Origin: Nectonema munidae
Lineage: Eukaryota > Nematomorpha > Nectonematoida > Nectonematidae
Length of the DNA stretch: 64,000 bases
Direction of reading: 5' to 3'
NCBI GenBank assembly: GCA_030549495.1
Contig: JAUIRK010000242.1
Coordinates: 1-64,000 of the forward strand
Shown here piece by piece: positions 11,041 through 24,699 of the stretch. The position numbers and the translations under genes were made by a program. The stretch's first letter is position 1. Each line of letters begins with the position of its first letter. Under the pieces are notes generated by a model. That model saw nothing but the letters and a program-made list of their open reading frames with translations. It was not told where the DNA came from and searched no databases.

Positions 11041-12110
11041 TTACTTCTTTTGAATTAATCATCCAAAATTTAAGTGCGGGTTTGATTTACACTTTGATTC
11101 GAAAAAAATATGTTTTGGATAAATATTATTTTTATTATTGTTAACTGCATATAAATTTCTAAAGAGGAGATAAATAGTTCAAAATATGTGTTTTAATCAA
11201 TTTTTCTCAATAAGTAATCTCATGAATTTTTTTTTTTCACTATAATCCTAAATTTATTTCTATATTATTATAAAATAATTATAATTTTCGAATCTAACAC
11301 GTCTGCGCATGCATCCACATTGAAGAAATAATATTTCTGTATGAAGTTTTAGGTAACTCTTCTGTAAAAAATGGGAAAAAATTACTTTTTAATTTTTTTT
11401 TATAATGAACACACCACAATTATTACTCGAGATTATACTTTCACTGTAAGCTCTCAATCGTACCATAACTGCACAATTTTATGAAGTCAAATTACCTTGT
11501 TTGTAATTCTGATTGCATCAATCTTCTATTCAGTGGTTTTCAAACTGAAATTTGAGTGCCCCGAAGAAATTCAAAGGGGATCGAGAAGGGGATCACTGAG
11601 TGAACAGCGGACCTAGCTCCCTTACGCCCTATTAAGAGGGATAAAAATTTTAGGCCTTGAATTAGAGTTCATATACAGTTTTGGACAATAAAAAATATTC
11701 GTCTAGCTCAAAAATCCATGGGCTATACAAATGTGGATATTTTAAATATTCATTCCACGGTAATATAGAAAGTCCACTCAGAAGATAAACAAGTCTAATA
11801 AATACTATAAAAAAAGACATCTAATAAATACTATAAAAAAGACATATAATTGAGAAAAATATTGAAATCACACCCCCCCCCCCCCTTTCTCTCGAATCGA
11901 ACCCCTGACTATCACACTCACACACCCACTCTCGCACTCATCGTTCAAACTTCAAGACTATCTTGTTTGTAATTCTGATTGCATCAACCTTTTAGCTCAG
12001 TAATATGTTTAAAGAAATATTTTTTCAGTATAAAGAGTTTAGGAAACTCTTCTTTAATATGTAATGATATATTCTCATAACCTGTACGGTTGAACGCGTG
12101 TAGACAACTT
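11041..12110. other. AT-rich non-coding stretch with a dispersed direct repeat
   Basis: No gene found. The phrase ttgtttgtaattctgattgc occurs at about 11498 and again at about 11964, and a block like taggtaactcttct (about 11351) recurs as taggaaactcttct (about 12040), suggesting a decayed duplicated segment. At 11532 cagtggttttcaaactga resembles a hAT-type end (CAGTGGTTCTCAAAC), without a partner. A C tract lies at about 11872-11885. Confidence 0.45.
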
Positions 12111-12114
12111 GAGT

Positions 12115-12470
12115 GTTATCTCCAACCCGTATATTACGATGATTCTTCTCCAACCTGTATTCTACAATGATTCATCTCCAAACTATATACTACAATGATT
12201 CATCTCCAACCTGTATTCTACGATGATTCATCTCCAACCTGTATACTACGATGATTTATCTTTAACCTGTATACTACGATGGTTTAAATTCCATGTACTA
12301 ATGACTAGGGAGACAATGTTCAACTTTCTGTTCACATTCTGCTAGATGTAAGATTTGATATACCTCATTCGGGGAGACGATGCTACATAAGTTATTACCT
12401 ATATACATTATACCTGTATACTACGATGGTTCATCTCCAACCTGTATACCGCGATAATTCATCTCCAACC
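12115..12470. repeat. 28-bp minisatellite
   Basis: About six head-to-tail copies of a 28-bp unit (tcatctccaacctgtatact plus acgatgat) run from 12115 to 12290, with two more at 12413-12470. The intervening part contains a longer degenerate repeat built around gatgtaagatttgatata (12341 and 12490). Units differ by one to a few bases. Confidence 0.8.
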
Positions 12471-12574
12471 TATCAGTTCATATTTTGCTAGATGTAAGAT
12501 TTGATATATCTCATTCGGGGAGAGGATGTTAGATAAGTTATTAATTTTTTCACGAATTAAATAATATATTTTAT

Positions 12575-12920
12575 CAAATAATAAGAATAAAATTCTGTAA
12601 TCAAAGAATCGAAAAATATTCTTTAAAAAATCAAAAAATATCAAACTTTCTGTTCATATTTTGCTATCTTATACGATGTTACAAAAGTTATAACCTATAC
12701 TTTGCAATTTGCACGATTTTAAATATTATATTTGTCAAATAATCAAAATAAAATTCTGTAATCAAAGAATCGAAAAATATTCTTTAAAAAATCAAAAAAT
12801 ATCAAACTTTCTGTTCATATTTTGCTACCTCATACGATGTTACAAAAGTTATTACCTATACTTTGCAAGTTGCACGATTTTAAATATTATATTTGTCGAA
12901 TAATCAAAGAACCGAAAAAT
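12575..12920. repeat. 161-bp tandem repeat, just over two units
   Basis: Units begin at 12575, 12736 and 12897 (caaataat / caaataat / cgaataat), giving a constant 161-bp period. The first two units are nearly identical over their length and the third is cut short near 12920. Each contains the phrase aatcgaaaaatattctttaa. This is a satellite-like duplication with no coding sense. Confidence 0.85.
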
Positions 12921-13888
12921 GTTCAAATGAAAAAATATTTATTCTTTTTAAATATATCGTTGGCTCCCCTTACTTTTAAAATTGAAAGATAAACCTAGTC
13001 TTTATTAATTAATTTTTATCAAATTATGCACATACGAAACTAAAAGTAAGGGGATTATACTTCAATGTTTCTTTTCTTCATTACTCCTATCAACTCTAGA
13101 CCCTAACCCGTCATCGATCCCAAATTCCGCGTTGCAAATCTCCAGTCTTTCTCTCTTCTCTTGCAAGTTTTTCCAACATTCTTTTTGACGTAGGCAGTTG
13201 GATAAGCCCTCGGAATATTTTGAGCTGTCTTTGTTTGTTCGAATCATTACATTAAAAATAGAGCTAAGGTTTTGTAGCTCAATGCCCTTTTGACGTCAAC
13301 CATTTTGTTTTAAGGATTGGGAACCTTTATTTTTTGCTTATATTGGTCATGAGCGAATGCAAAAGAACTTTCCATTTCTACTAACAAGTTATATCTTGTA
13401 TCAAAGTATAGAGAAAAAAACAAATACTTCTACCCACATACAATGTTACCAAGCTCACACCTTCACTGCACTGCAAAAATTATATGTGCGTACCTGAAAT
13501 TGCAGGAGCCGGAATACCCGCCCCAGTATACTCTCCCCAGCCACCACTCTAATATAAGCTTACATATGGTCGCGTATTCAAGAGGGAGGGATGGAGGAGA
13601 GAGGGCATTGAGGCATAGGCCTCCTTCTTAAAATGAAATATCAATACACTTTATATCTCTTTGCCTTCAAGCTTATTAGAAGTAGTTATTTTTGTAAATA
13701 GATATATATGGCATACAAATGACCTCTTAAAAGTCCTAATTTATTAAAATTTTATCGCCAGCTTAAAATAATTTTGTGAATATGCGAATACATATAGATA
13801 CATAATAATAGTTTATATAGACTTATAAAGGTAGCACCAATATTTTGCATCTCATACTTTTCAATTCGATGAATTACTTTTATTTTTA

Positions 13889-14035
13889 GGGTCGTTGAGA
13901 ATAGACGTCAACCAAGACAGGGAAGTGGGGAGTCAATAGAGTGACAAAGGATTTTAAATGATGTTAAAAGTTGGCAAGAGGGGGCAAGGGGTTTAAATTT
14001 GTCAAAAATTTGTTGACGTCAATATGAACGACCCC
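13889..14035. mobile_element. 147-bp MITE with GGGTCGTT ends (ISL2EU/IS4EU type)
   Basis: The ends are inverted repeats: gggtcgttgagaatagacgt on the left and ggggtcgttcatattgacgt on the right read inward, both continuing with caac. It is flanked by TA on each side. This end sequence and G-rich interior resemble MITEs of the ISL2EU/IS4EU group (GGGGCCGTTCA...ACGTCA), from memory. Non-coding. Confidence 0.7.
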
Positions 14036-15779
14036 TAATATTTAGACATATCGATTCGTCTATATTATTGTTATTATTAAGCTTGGCCTTAGCTTATTGA
14101 TTTAAAAAAATATGCAAGTTTTTTGGGAAATATTTGGTATATAATTTTAAAATACTCTTTTTTGACTTTGTAAGCAAAAATGTTTATTCTTTTGACTTAT
14201 TTCACGAAGTTTTTGTCCTAAAGAAAAATTTGAAGTTTTTTCAATTGAATTGTCTCGTTTCTTAGAGTATATAAGAATTTAAAAAAAAATTAAATTTTTG
14301 AGTAAAATAACTAAATATTTAATATTTTTAGCTCTTTTTTGTTGAACTTAAAATTTTTCAAAGGATGTTTCATTCGAAATTTTATTTTTATATTTTCCTT
14401 CCTTTATTTCAGCTTTTTATTAAACAGTAACGTTAAAAAGAAATTTATGATGAAAATTAATAGCCATTAAAAATGAAGAAATAATAGTGTAAATTCAAGT
14501 AATTAAATGATAATTACTAATTAAGTATGAAATAATCATTGAAAATATTTTAATTTTGGTCAGAAAATAAATTTTTGACTTAATTGACCTAAAATAATCC
14601 AAAAAAACAGAAGAAAATTGAGTTCTAACTAGTTTAAGATTGGTTTACAGTTCCTTTTTGACTTTGGAAAGCCAAATTGTATGGCTATTTCTTACGAAGT
14701 TTGTCCATTGATTTTCACACCAAGTGCTCAAAATCTTTACGCTTACCTACCAGTGTTCGTTATTTATTGGTGCGTGCATGTAAATTTGGTGACACATTCT
14801 TGACATTCACCGCATAACAATAACAATAATTAATTAGCGCACTTCTAGAACCATTCATAATGCAGCGAATTAGAGTTCCGCGTTTTGTGATTGACAATTG
14901 AGACAAGAATGTTTCTCGCATATCAAGTAAAGAGTTATAACGCACTGCCAACTTTTCCCTTTTCACATCATGGAGACTCTGGACGCCTGCGCCAAACCGA
15001 TCAGTGCTGGAAACAAGCTTGGGTGTTATTTGGTGGGTTAGTGATAAAACGAAAATTAGGAAAAAAGAACGATAAGCAATGAATTATATTTTTATTATTA
15101 TTCACATCCATCATAAACATATGCAGATTGTTCGTTGTGAAGGAGTCGCACAAATTGCAAGTGTGAGGTATGTGAGCGCATGCTATCGCTGAATCCGGCC
15201 TTGGAACAGGCGAGAAAAGTGTAGGAGATAACAATGAAAATGCCTCTCCTAAATCTGCAACACAATGCAAAGAAAATGATGACGCTACTGAGAAAGAGAA
15301 AGGTTTTTATAGTAGCAAAGTTTTAAGAAAAACGATGTATACCATCAGTAGTGCGTAGTCAGTCTCTCCTCACGTGAGTAGTAGTGAGTGTGCATCCTCA
15401 TTTTCTGTTGCATGAGGAAAAATGTTGTTATTGTGTAAAAAAGTGTGTGTAAAAAATGGAATCTGTCTTTGTTTTTTTCATACTTCATATCACTTTTCCC
15501 TTTTTATTATTTCATCTTTCTCCCGCTTCTCCTTCGCCTCCTCTCGCAGTGCGGCGACAGCATCGTAAGTAAAATCCTTGTTTCAAGGAAGAGCGTTGGA
15601 ACAGAAAAAGTTCAAAATTTTCTCCTCAAAAGAAGACAACATCTTTTTTGAAGGAAAGTTTTTCGCCGCAACAATTCATTGCGGATAAGCATTTCTCTGA
15701 ATAGAAGCAGCGGAACTTAAGAGATATTATGCACGCCCTTTTCCTTCAAGCTTCTTCCCCCAGCATGTGAAAAAGGGTA

Positions 15780-15803
15780 GAGATTGCGTGTTTGCGCAAT
15801 CTC
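15780..15803. other. Perfect 9-bp stem inverted repeat
   Basis: gagattgcg (15780-15788) and cgcaatctc (15795-15803) are exact complements around a six-base loop. No T run follows in either direction and no function is assigned. Confidence 0.5.
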
Positions 15804-17149
15804 CTAACTTCTTCATGCCACTCATATACGACACTAATTGTTATTGGATGAAATTTTGATTATTTCACCATCATTTCTCGCCTTTAATTTCCTCCTTCCT
15901 CCAATTTGTTGAGTTGTTGCGTCAAAAAATCTCTGGCTAAGTTTTATGCCGAAGCACCTGCTGCTGTCTTCTATCTGTAAGTTTTGCTTACTCTCTTTTT
16001 GACACTGATCAGGGATGTTGCAAAATTTTACATGAGCTTAAAACCTATTTTAAAGAATAGCTGTTCTAGGTTCGCCCTTTTGAAGAATAATTGCTTCCTG
16101 AAAGAAAATAATGTATGCAATGGTATTGATTTGTCATTGAATTTATCAAATAATAAATGAATTACTTTTTGTTAATTAGATGTTCATTTAGTTAGTTAGA
16201 ACCAGTTGAAAAAAGACATTAATGTAAAATAAATTATTTTACCAATACATGAAATGATGTGAGTTTGTTCATGAATCATATTCAGTTGATTGATTAGTTA
16301 TTTGTGTATTCAGCCAAGTTAGATATTTATAGTCTGTTAAAAAAATTATATTTTTATTTTTGCATTAAAAATGTTATGTAAATTCTGCACTTTTGAAGAG
16401 CATGACTACTGCACACTTTTTCATTCCAAAAAGAATACACACATGCAGTTGTGAAAGGAGAAGAGGACTTATTCATTTTCTTCATAATCTCGCAAACTTC
16501 TTACAAGAAGACTCTACAGTCTACACACTCACGCCAACTTCTCGTCAAAATCGAGAAAAACCATGTGTATATAGTGCCAAGGCTTTAAAAAGTACACCGA
16601 TTTCTGGATAAAACTTCGCATTATGTTTCTCCATTTCACAATTATAGACTAAATTTGTTCATTATAAGAAGGATAAATGAAGAAATGTAAATATATAGAA
16701 TTAAACACATACACACACACACGCACATACTCACATACAGACAGACATACACACATTCATACATGTACGTACACCATTGTTTCCCTAATATTTCTTACTC
16801 CCCCCCCCCCCCCCCCCCTTGCAACCCTCCCCTGAGACGACATTATTTCAAGGCAACTCCCATCTATATAAAATCCATTGTTTGGTTGGATGGCTATTAC
16901 TGAAATAATCAATTCGGATATCTTACTAGATATAATAGATACTTATATATATATGTTAATATGTTATTTATATATATTTTTTGTTTGATTACTAAAAATT
17001 TTTTTAGAGCAATATACATGAACGTTTTTTGACATTCAAAATGTTATTTATATAAATTATTATTTTCGAAAATAAAATGATCATATAAATTATACAAAAT
17101 GTTTGTTTGAATCGAGAAAGAAATTAAATAGCTGATACTATTATTCGCA

Positions 17150-17219
17150 ACTTTTCCCAGCACCCCCTAAGAATCATAAAACGCCCCCATGGGCCCCTAC
17201 CACCCACTTTGGGAATCAC
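17150..17219. mobile_element. Right end of a hAT-type non-autonomous element
   Basis: Read on the minus strand from 17219 the sequence begins cagtgattcccaaagtgggt and continues with a G-rich segment, a common hAT MITE end (CAGTG.TTCCCAAAGTGGG). The partner end and target duplication were not found, so this is a fragment. Confidence 0.5.
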
Positions 17220-20200
17220 TGATCTACACGCATACACACCCTAGAGATGAATCCGATATCAGCATACGCAAACGCGGATTATCCGCAAATAATTTTACAT
17301 CCTCTTAACATCTTCATCCGCGGATTATTTAATTAAGTATTTCTTTATTATGTTAACGCATACTGATAGGCATCTTCTATCTAAATCTTTAAGAAGTATG
17401 AAACTTGCCTTTGCTTAGAATAGCATAATTATGATTCCGACTCCAATAGAAAAATTAATTTTATATTTTTTATTTTATAAAAATATCCCATTTTGATGTT
17501 ATGTACTAAAATCGAATGATCTCCTTATACTTTCAACGCTAAATTTGGTTGAAAAAGGTACTAGTAAATAATACGTTTTGATTTGTTTTTAGAAAAAAAA
17601 CGTCATTTTCTTTTAACATTTAACTAGTTAGGAAACACATAACGTATATTATATAAATAACAGGAAAGTCTAGCTATACTGCAGTAATATGTTGTTGAAT
17701 ATATATTTAAAATTTTACCATAAATAGAAGTATTATGTAATTGATTATAATGAATAAATGTATGAGAGATTATTGGATGTCTTCACCCTCTTAACGTTTC
17801 GGAAGATAGTGACTAAAAATATGAGGTGATGTCTCCCGTGCCCAACTACACGTGTTGTCATTTCTTTCTCCTGCATATCATCAGTCTTTTAAAAATATAA
17901 AAGTAGCTTTGAACACTTACATGAAGTTTGCAATAATTAAGAAAATTTATTGAGATTTTCATTTTTAGTTTAAACTAGAAAAAAAAACGACAGTGCTGAT
18001 AAACTTTTCATTAATTTTATTTTAATTAGCGTTGCTTTCATATTCGGTTTTTAAACCCAATTCCGTTTTCTCAAAAATACTCTGATTTAAGCGAAAAAAA
18101 CATCTTGATATGTGTGCATTTAGAAGTTGCAATTATAAAAAAATAAAATTTTTATCCTCTAATTTCTTGATACACCATCCAAGGTCATGATGGATGAGTT
18201 CAAAGTAATGGACAAGGTCATTCGAAACACTTCTGATCTTTTAATAGTGGTGCAGGCGATCAAATTTCCAGAATGGAGGAAGATATCTCCCCTCTTTACA
18301 ATATTTTGTTTGCACACTACTTCTTGTATCTAATGAAACTATCTCATTATACGCACCTTGATAACTTTGTCCTTTGTGGTGTGTATTTGTGTGTGCGCGA
18401 AAAAACAAATTCCGAAGCTCTTATCAAGAGTGATCCTTTTCTCTCTTCTCTTTTCATGTTCTTTTTTTTAGATTTAGATGAAAGAAAGCGAGAGTTTGTA
18501 GGTAGGCTGAACACAGAAGTGTGTGGCGTTGATGAATGCCAAAACATCATTAAAATTCAGTGGGATGAGGACATCATCATCATCATGTCGTAGTGAAAGC
18601 ATCTTTTCTGAGAGAGAGCATTTATATCTCATAAATTTCATCCTCATCCTCATCATCATCATCGTTATTTCCATGTGCCTCTCACTTCTTGTTTTGCCCC
18701 TTTGATTATTTCATCAGCCCTAAAGTGAAACTGCATCTGGATGAGAGCGATGCTTGAATGAAATAATTAACGATTTCTCTCCTTCTCTCTCTCTCAGTCC
18801 CACTTCCTGTCAAAAGTCTTGAAGGTTCTAACGAAACCCCTTTCCTTTGTTTCTTTTTTGTGCAAGTTCCTTCACTTTACCACTTTTAAAAATAATTTGT
18901 CAAGATGATAAGATGCTTTGCATGAAGTCAAGCTCATTTATCGGTAAACTTTTTTGAAACCACGCTTTCATATACAGGTCAGGACAGGTGTTTTAACAAA
19001 ATTACAAGTAGGAAATGGGCGGGCATCACTTTTTAGTTAAATCCATTTGCATCCACGTTTTTTAAGTTGAATCCGCCTGCATCCTTCATTTTAATCACGA
19101 TTTTTTCATCTTACCCATTTTATCATGTTACTTTTTTTTTAAAAAAGTTTTGGTAAAAAAACTCTAGGTTCTCCGGTTTTTAATCTTAAAATTCACTTGC
19201 AAAATGGTTCTTTAACATTACCTAAGCGGATAATTAGTTAGGGCACATGAATACTTGATGCAGTGAGATTTTTGTAAAATGATTTTTATCAAACATATTT
19301 TCAATGAATGAATGAATAATCTATAACTATTTAATTAATTTTAATAACTAATACTAATAATAATAAAGAGCTCTCCAGATCGAAGATCGTGCTTAAAATG
19401 AAGGATTCAAGTGGATTCAACTCAAAAAGTCATTAAACAAAAAAGTCAACTCTGAATATTGTGAGGTGAAAAAGGGAGAATAGAGAATTTTATCCTAGAG
19501 AGATTCTAAAAATTCCTTTTTCCATAATTTATTGCTCATTTAGACTAAATCTACAGTTTCTAGCTTTATAAGGACATGTTGTAATTTTTATTTTAATGTC
19601 TTGAATTCGCATAACAAAAAGTATTAGAGTATCTACGATGAAATGACGAAAACTACCGAGGTTTATGCATAACATTTGTTAAAACAATTCGCAATCTCTT
19701 ATTTGTGCTTTGTGCATTGTGTTTCTTTCCACCTTATAATGAAAAGTATTTTTTATTTACCTCATTTTGATAAATAAAATATTTTTAGATTGAAAATCTT
19801 TATGGTGCTTTCAATTCATATGCTCTTATTATACCTATTTAAAAAAATTTTTAACATAACAAATGAAGAAACTTTCTTTGTAAATCTTGATACCTTCTTT
19901 AAAGCAAAGCAATATTTTGAAAATCATTGTCAATATTCCTTGTTCCAGGATTATTTTTCATAAAGCAGTTGGTAGATAAACTTTGCATAGACGAACACAT
20001 GTTAAAACAAACTTTTTCTAGTCGAAGAATTAGCACAATGTACTCTCTATTGAACGACTATTTTTTGAATGTTAGTTTCATTTATATTTTGGAAAAAATA
20101 TTAGATAAGAATTTTTTTTTAAAAAAATCTAAAAAAATTTTTTAGATAAAAAAAGATTAGAAAAAATAAAAGCTCTTTAGATAAAGTGAGTAGTAGTGGT

Positions 20201-21023
20201 CATGAATTTTATCTCTTTTGTATTCCCGAAAATTTACGGAGAAAATGATAAGTTGCCGCATTCTGGGGAATAAATTAATCTTACTTCCAAAATTTGAGAA
20301 AGAAAAAAAATATGAGATTTTAATGAATGCAAAAGTATATTTTCGATAAAAATTTATTAATTTTTTTTTTAAAGATTAATTTTGATTAAAGCTAATTTTC
20401 ATAGCTTTTTATTTTTTGATAGAAAGCATATTAATTAAGATAAATACTATGAAAGTTTCCTTACGACACAGATTTTTTATAATTGATCTAAGTATAGAGA
20501 AGGAATGTAATTATTAACGATAAAAAACAAATATATCAAACAAAAGTAAATCTTACCTTTAAGCAATCAAATAAAAAATTTCAAAGAGCAAAATTGTCAA
20601 AACTAGTGTGAGATCTCGGGAAACAGCTAAAGAAATACTACATTTGGTACGCGTGGGTCTGCCAAAATAATTTTCTATCCACATTTCACGACAGAGCGTT
20701 GAAAGGGCAGATTTGTTTCCCATTAAAATAGATGCTTGTTTTACAGTCTTTTTTTAGATTACGTGAAAAAGTTTTGTAAATTAATAACGCAAAATATGAC
20801 TATATTTCCAACTAATCCTAAATTTCTCTGTACCTAGCTACAAAAGTAGTCGTAACACAATATAAATTTGTTTTATGAACAATCGTTGAAAGAGATAGCA
20901 AACATTTTGAGTGACATGCTAATTATCAATCAGACCTCGACATTTTCACCAATCAGGCGTTGACATTTTCTCCAAACAACCATATATAATGCATATGAAT
21001 AAATCGATTAGATATGCTTCATT

Positions 21024-21606
21024 GGTCCTCGGACATTTTGCCCCATAGACATTCGCCCCATTATTTTCATAAGACAGTTCGTCTCATGGACAATTCGCCC
21101 CATTATTTTCATAAGAACTTTTGTCTCATGGACAATTCATACTTCATACTTTCTCCTATTTTACAAAATGAGCTTCAGATCTTCACCTATTCACCGCAAC
21201 TCCATACGTTCGCCTACTTCACACACTTACCGATAAAAATAGTATTGTTTTTTCTAATTCCTTTATTGAAAAAAATATTTAGCGGCTTAGTTTTGATCTT
21301 TTCTTATGCTTCACTCTACTGACATTTTTCATTTTTATAAATTTTTTTTTTTCTTTATATATTTATCAAATAGGACAATTAATCATTTTTATTTATAATT
21401 TTTAAAAGTGATAAAAATTTAAGAGATAAAATGATTAATTTAAAATAATTTAATAGAGATAAAATAAACAAGAATATAAAAATTTTTAATAATTTTACAC
21501 ATATAATAAACAAAGATGGATGAAACAAATAGCCTATGAGATAATTTGTCAATGGGGCTAATTGTCTATGGGGCGAATTATCTATGTGGCGAAATGCCTG
21601 TCGACC
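21024..21606. mobile_element. 583-bp TIR element made of short GACATT-type units
   Basis: The left end, ggtcctcggacattttgccc, is followed by three further variants of gacaattcgccccatta up to about 21140. The right end (about 21535-21606) read inward is ggtcgacaggcatttcgcca followed by the same type of unit (gaattcgccccatag). Each terminal inverted repeat is thus itself a tandem array with a period of roughly 16-40 bases. The middle is AT-rich and non-coding. Confidence 0.7.
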
Positions 21607-22826
21607 GCTTCATTCATACTCACATTTACTTTTTAAATGTTTGGCGCGTATCGAAATTGATTCTTGTATCTGAATGCGTTGTTTAGAGGGGTATCGCACC
21701 CGAAATAAACAAACGCCACAAAATCTGCCATCTTTCAATCACTGGTTACCACCACATGGAATGTTTAGTTATTGCACGAAGTATCATGTCCTGCATAAAT
21801 AACTCCCATATGCTAGTAATGGATAACTGAAGCATAATTCTTACAATAAGGGAATATGGTATAAGCATGGAGTTTTATTTAGAATTCAAATTTTAATATG
21901 GCCCCCCTGAATCCGCCACCAGTTCAGGCCATCAGATCAATTGCCTTCACAAGAAATTTTTGTGGGATGGAAGACATGACTTTCTGTATTCTTCAGGAAT
22001 TCTAGCTGGTCACTCGATCACACCGCAACTATCCATTCTAAAGCGAGGCCATTCACCCATTCACGAACCACAATAACACAACGTGGAGGAGCGCGATGAA
22101 AATCAAGTCATTTATTTGCTTTGATCTTTCAACAACCAGAAGAATTATGAGGAAAATAGGTATATGCACACATCAGAATGAAGACGAACTACTCAATGGA
22201 AAAGAATAAAAGACTGTAGAAATGGTGATGAGTCCAATGTGGTTCAGGAAATATTGATGGCAAAGACAGGGTGACGACACAAAATGAAGGATGTGATTCG
22301 GGTAAATTGAGGCGTAAAACTGTCGCGTTCACCGTCTTTGCAGTTGAACAAAGGATCTCGAGACTTCTTAAAGTGCTGCTAGCTGCTGGACACATTTCTG
22401 TAAGTTAAAACGTTCAGCCAGATTTCTAGAGGCTTCCAAACAAAGTATCTTTCAGAAAATAAATTAAGAGCATCTATTTTGTTTCAATTAAAGATAGGCA
22501 AAAATGGTAAAAAAAAAAAAAAGAATACAAAAATAAGAATGCTGAAGATTTGCGGGATAAGAGTCGCTGAATTAGTTTCATGGTGAAATGGGAAGAAACG
22601 CAACGAGAAGAAGGAGTATGGGGTTGTGAGTGTTCTCATCAACAGTTTTGCTGCAACCCGTTTTCGCAAGCAGTTCATTCTTAGCCTCCATTTTTATATA
22701 CTTATTTCAACAAACTTTATCCAGTGCGTTCTTCGTATTTTACTATAAGAATAATTTATACTTATTTTAAAATATGGCGTTACTTAGCCTTAAGTTATTT
22801 GCACCAGTTAGCTAGTTCTTTCTTAA
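21607..22826. other. Non-coding stretch
   Basis: Around 1.2 kb without a supported gene. A segment near 22150-22400 is less AT-rich and has an open minus-strand frame of 68 codons, but no domain or matching splice partner was seen. Confidence 0.4.
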
Positions 22827-22955
22827 CCCATTTACGGCCAATGTTCCTATTTTGGAACATAAGTAATTTCATCTTCGTCTGCTTTTTTCAATGACTTTGA
22901 ATATAAATCGTCTGCCTTTTTTAGATATCGTCTGCTTTGCTTGGCCTTAAATGGG
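22827..22955 (+). mobile_element. piggyBac MITE, copy 1 (129 bp)
   Basis: Flanked by TTAA on both sides (22823-22826 and 22956-22959). The terminal repeats are cccatttacggccaa and, read inward from the right, cccatttaaggccaa. A short palindrome, gttcctattttggaac, sits right after the left terminal repeat. The interior has three tcgtctgc units. This is a non-autonomous piggyBac derivative by target site and CCC start. Confidence 0.88.
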
Positions 22956-23376
22956 TTAAAGTAGCTAATTAATACGTGAAATGACATTAAATAAATATTA
23001 ATCAAAGTTTTAGTCATATCGATCATTTTATTGATTGTTTTTAAAAGAATTTTTGCGAGTTCCCGCTGAAGATTTTTTGGGGTCCTAGGTGGTTGAAATT
23101 CTTCGTTACGCTTTGCTATACTGTAAACTTTTTGGAATATATGCCACTTCAAAAATCAAGTTATCGTTTTTGTTTTAATCTTTTTTTTAATTTCACATTG
23201 ATTTCATAAATGAAGAAATATAATTATGAATACAATATACTTTTAAAAATATAGAGACACAACTTTTATTTTTTTAATTCATTACAAAAATTTTAAGTAA
23301 TATTTAAAAGAACTTTTTTTTATATTTTACAAAACTTCAATTAAAGAATCAATATTAAAATTTTCGAGCAGAACAC

Positions 23377-23600
23377 GAGCCTTATGGTTGTTAGGGTCTA
23401 CCTCTCAGCTTAACAATTGAAGGTCAGTGGTTCGATCACTGTGGCTCCCGACTCTTAAAACAAAAATCCAAAAACTGAATGACATGAGACCAACCAGTCA
23501 ACATTAAAAGAAATCTCAATGCAATCTAAAGGTAACCTCAAGTTGAGAAATCGCCTCCCCATATTTGCTGGGGTTAGCGTGGCCCAAAGCATACTTCTGT
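23377..23600 (+). mobile_element. tRNA-derived SINE (different family from the 45.8/47.9/57.5 kb copies)
   Basis: The 5' part looks like a decayed tRNA. It has gagcc at the start pairing with ggctc about 70 bases on, an A-box-like ttatggttgttagg, and a B-box-like ggttcgatcac near 23431. A unique tail follows, including cctccccatatttgctgggg. There is no intact cloverleaf, so it is not a tRNA gene. Confidence 0.6.
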
Positions 23601-24699
23601 TCTACTCATGAAAAATGCTTCATTTAAAACGGTCTGAATTTCAGGTTTTATTGACGTTCTAAAAGAAAAGAATAATCTTGTAAAACGGGGGGAAATAAGA
23701 AATTATGACCCCGTGCTATTTAACAAGATTGCCAAGAAAAAAAACCGCTTTTCTGACGTTTGTTATTATTATACACCGAAATAATCTAAAATTTGATTTT
23801 AATCAGTAAAATGTCTCAGTCACACTTCTACATCCCTCCAACATATCAAGATGGCAGCCTCTATCAATGCTCTCTCTCTTGTTGGTCGTACAAGAAGAAG
23901 AAAAGTATGAATGCCATGCTCAAAGCATTCCATACTACTCAGAGCATCTTCTCACTCAGCTGTGTGACGTCAAAACGAGTACAAAAATGAAAATCTTCGT
24001 TTTTCGAAGTACAAAGTACTAAAGTTGAAACATTTTTTCCCTCTTTCTCTCTCTCTCTCTCTTTCCATAGCAAAATGTTCGTCCTTATACTGAGTATGTA
24101 GGAAGGTGGATAGAAGAGAGAGAGACAGAGAGACTTTTCTTTTTCTTTCATGTCAAAAATACATCCTTGAGCAGAAAAGCACTTCATGTTAGATAATATA
24201 TTAGAGAAAAATAAATTACATTCCCTTCTTCTTCTTCTCCCTTCACAACAACGAAGCCCATGTGGAGTAGATGTACGTATAAGTTTTCGCTTTTCTTATG
24301 GATCCTACTTTTCACAATAAACGAAGATTGTCTGAGGTAAAAAGTTGCATGAAGTACACGTTTATGATTTATATGACAGCTATAAACACACAATATAATT
24401 GCTATAGACCATTCGTTTTCGACCTTACAATAAATACCCCCCCCCCCCATGAATTATGAGGTAGGAGGGTAGAGAAAACTTCCTTAGTTAACATTTTTGT
24501 ACATTTTAATTTTTGCGTGATGTTGTTGCATGCATAGTGACATTTTAAAATACTCATCAAGAAAAATTGTGATTCTGAGTTATCTTTTTAGAGAAAATTT
24601 TATCTGTTTTAAATGCGGGAATTGTCAATCTGAACAAAATTCTAATTAAACACAACTGTTCAGATTAGACAGAATAAAACTCTTTCCTTCTATATAATT

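Larger units (their letters stand above)
14038..21023. other. Gene-poor region, nothing firmly recognised
   Basis: About 7 kb with only short frames. The longest, 18273-18593 (+, 106 codons), has no recognisable domain and ends in a microsatellite-derived run of Ile. GATGAT/CATCAT and CT microsatellites lie at 18560-18665 and 18780-18800, CA-like repeats at about 16710-16750, and a 19-C run at 16800-16818. The segment 14.9-15.8 kb is less AT-rich and could hold 5' exons or a promoter of an unseen gene, but I could not support any. Confidence 0.4.

Noticed and set aside
12115-12290. CRISPR-like array
   Set aside because: Units are contiguous 28-bp tandem copies without unique spacers, and the DNA is eukaryotic.
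13062-13247. Small charged minus-strand frame (61 codons)
   Set aside because: No family recognised, no neighbours, and length is within chance for this composition.
15550-15564. 15-nt microexon with a strong pyrimidine tract before it and GTAAGT after it
   Set aside because: No neighbouring coding exons could be matched and no frame supports it; strong-looking splice signals alone are not enough.
18273-18593. 106-codon open frame
   Set aside because: No start context, domain or splice partner, and its end is a CATCAT microsatellite.
23377-23450. tRNA gene
   Set aside because: A and B boxes are present but the cloverleaf and anticodon stem are not. It continues into a SINE tail. The same applies to the B-box hits at 45862, 47969 and 57600.
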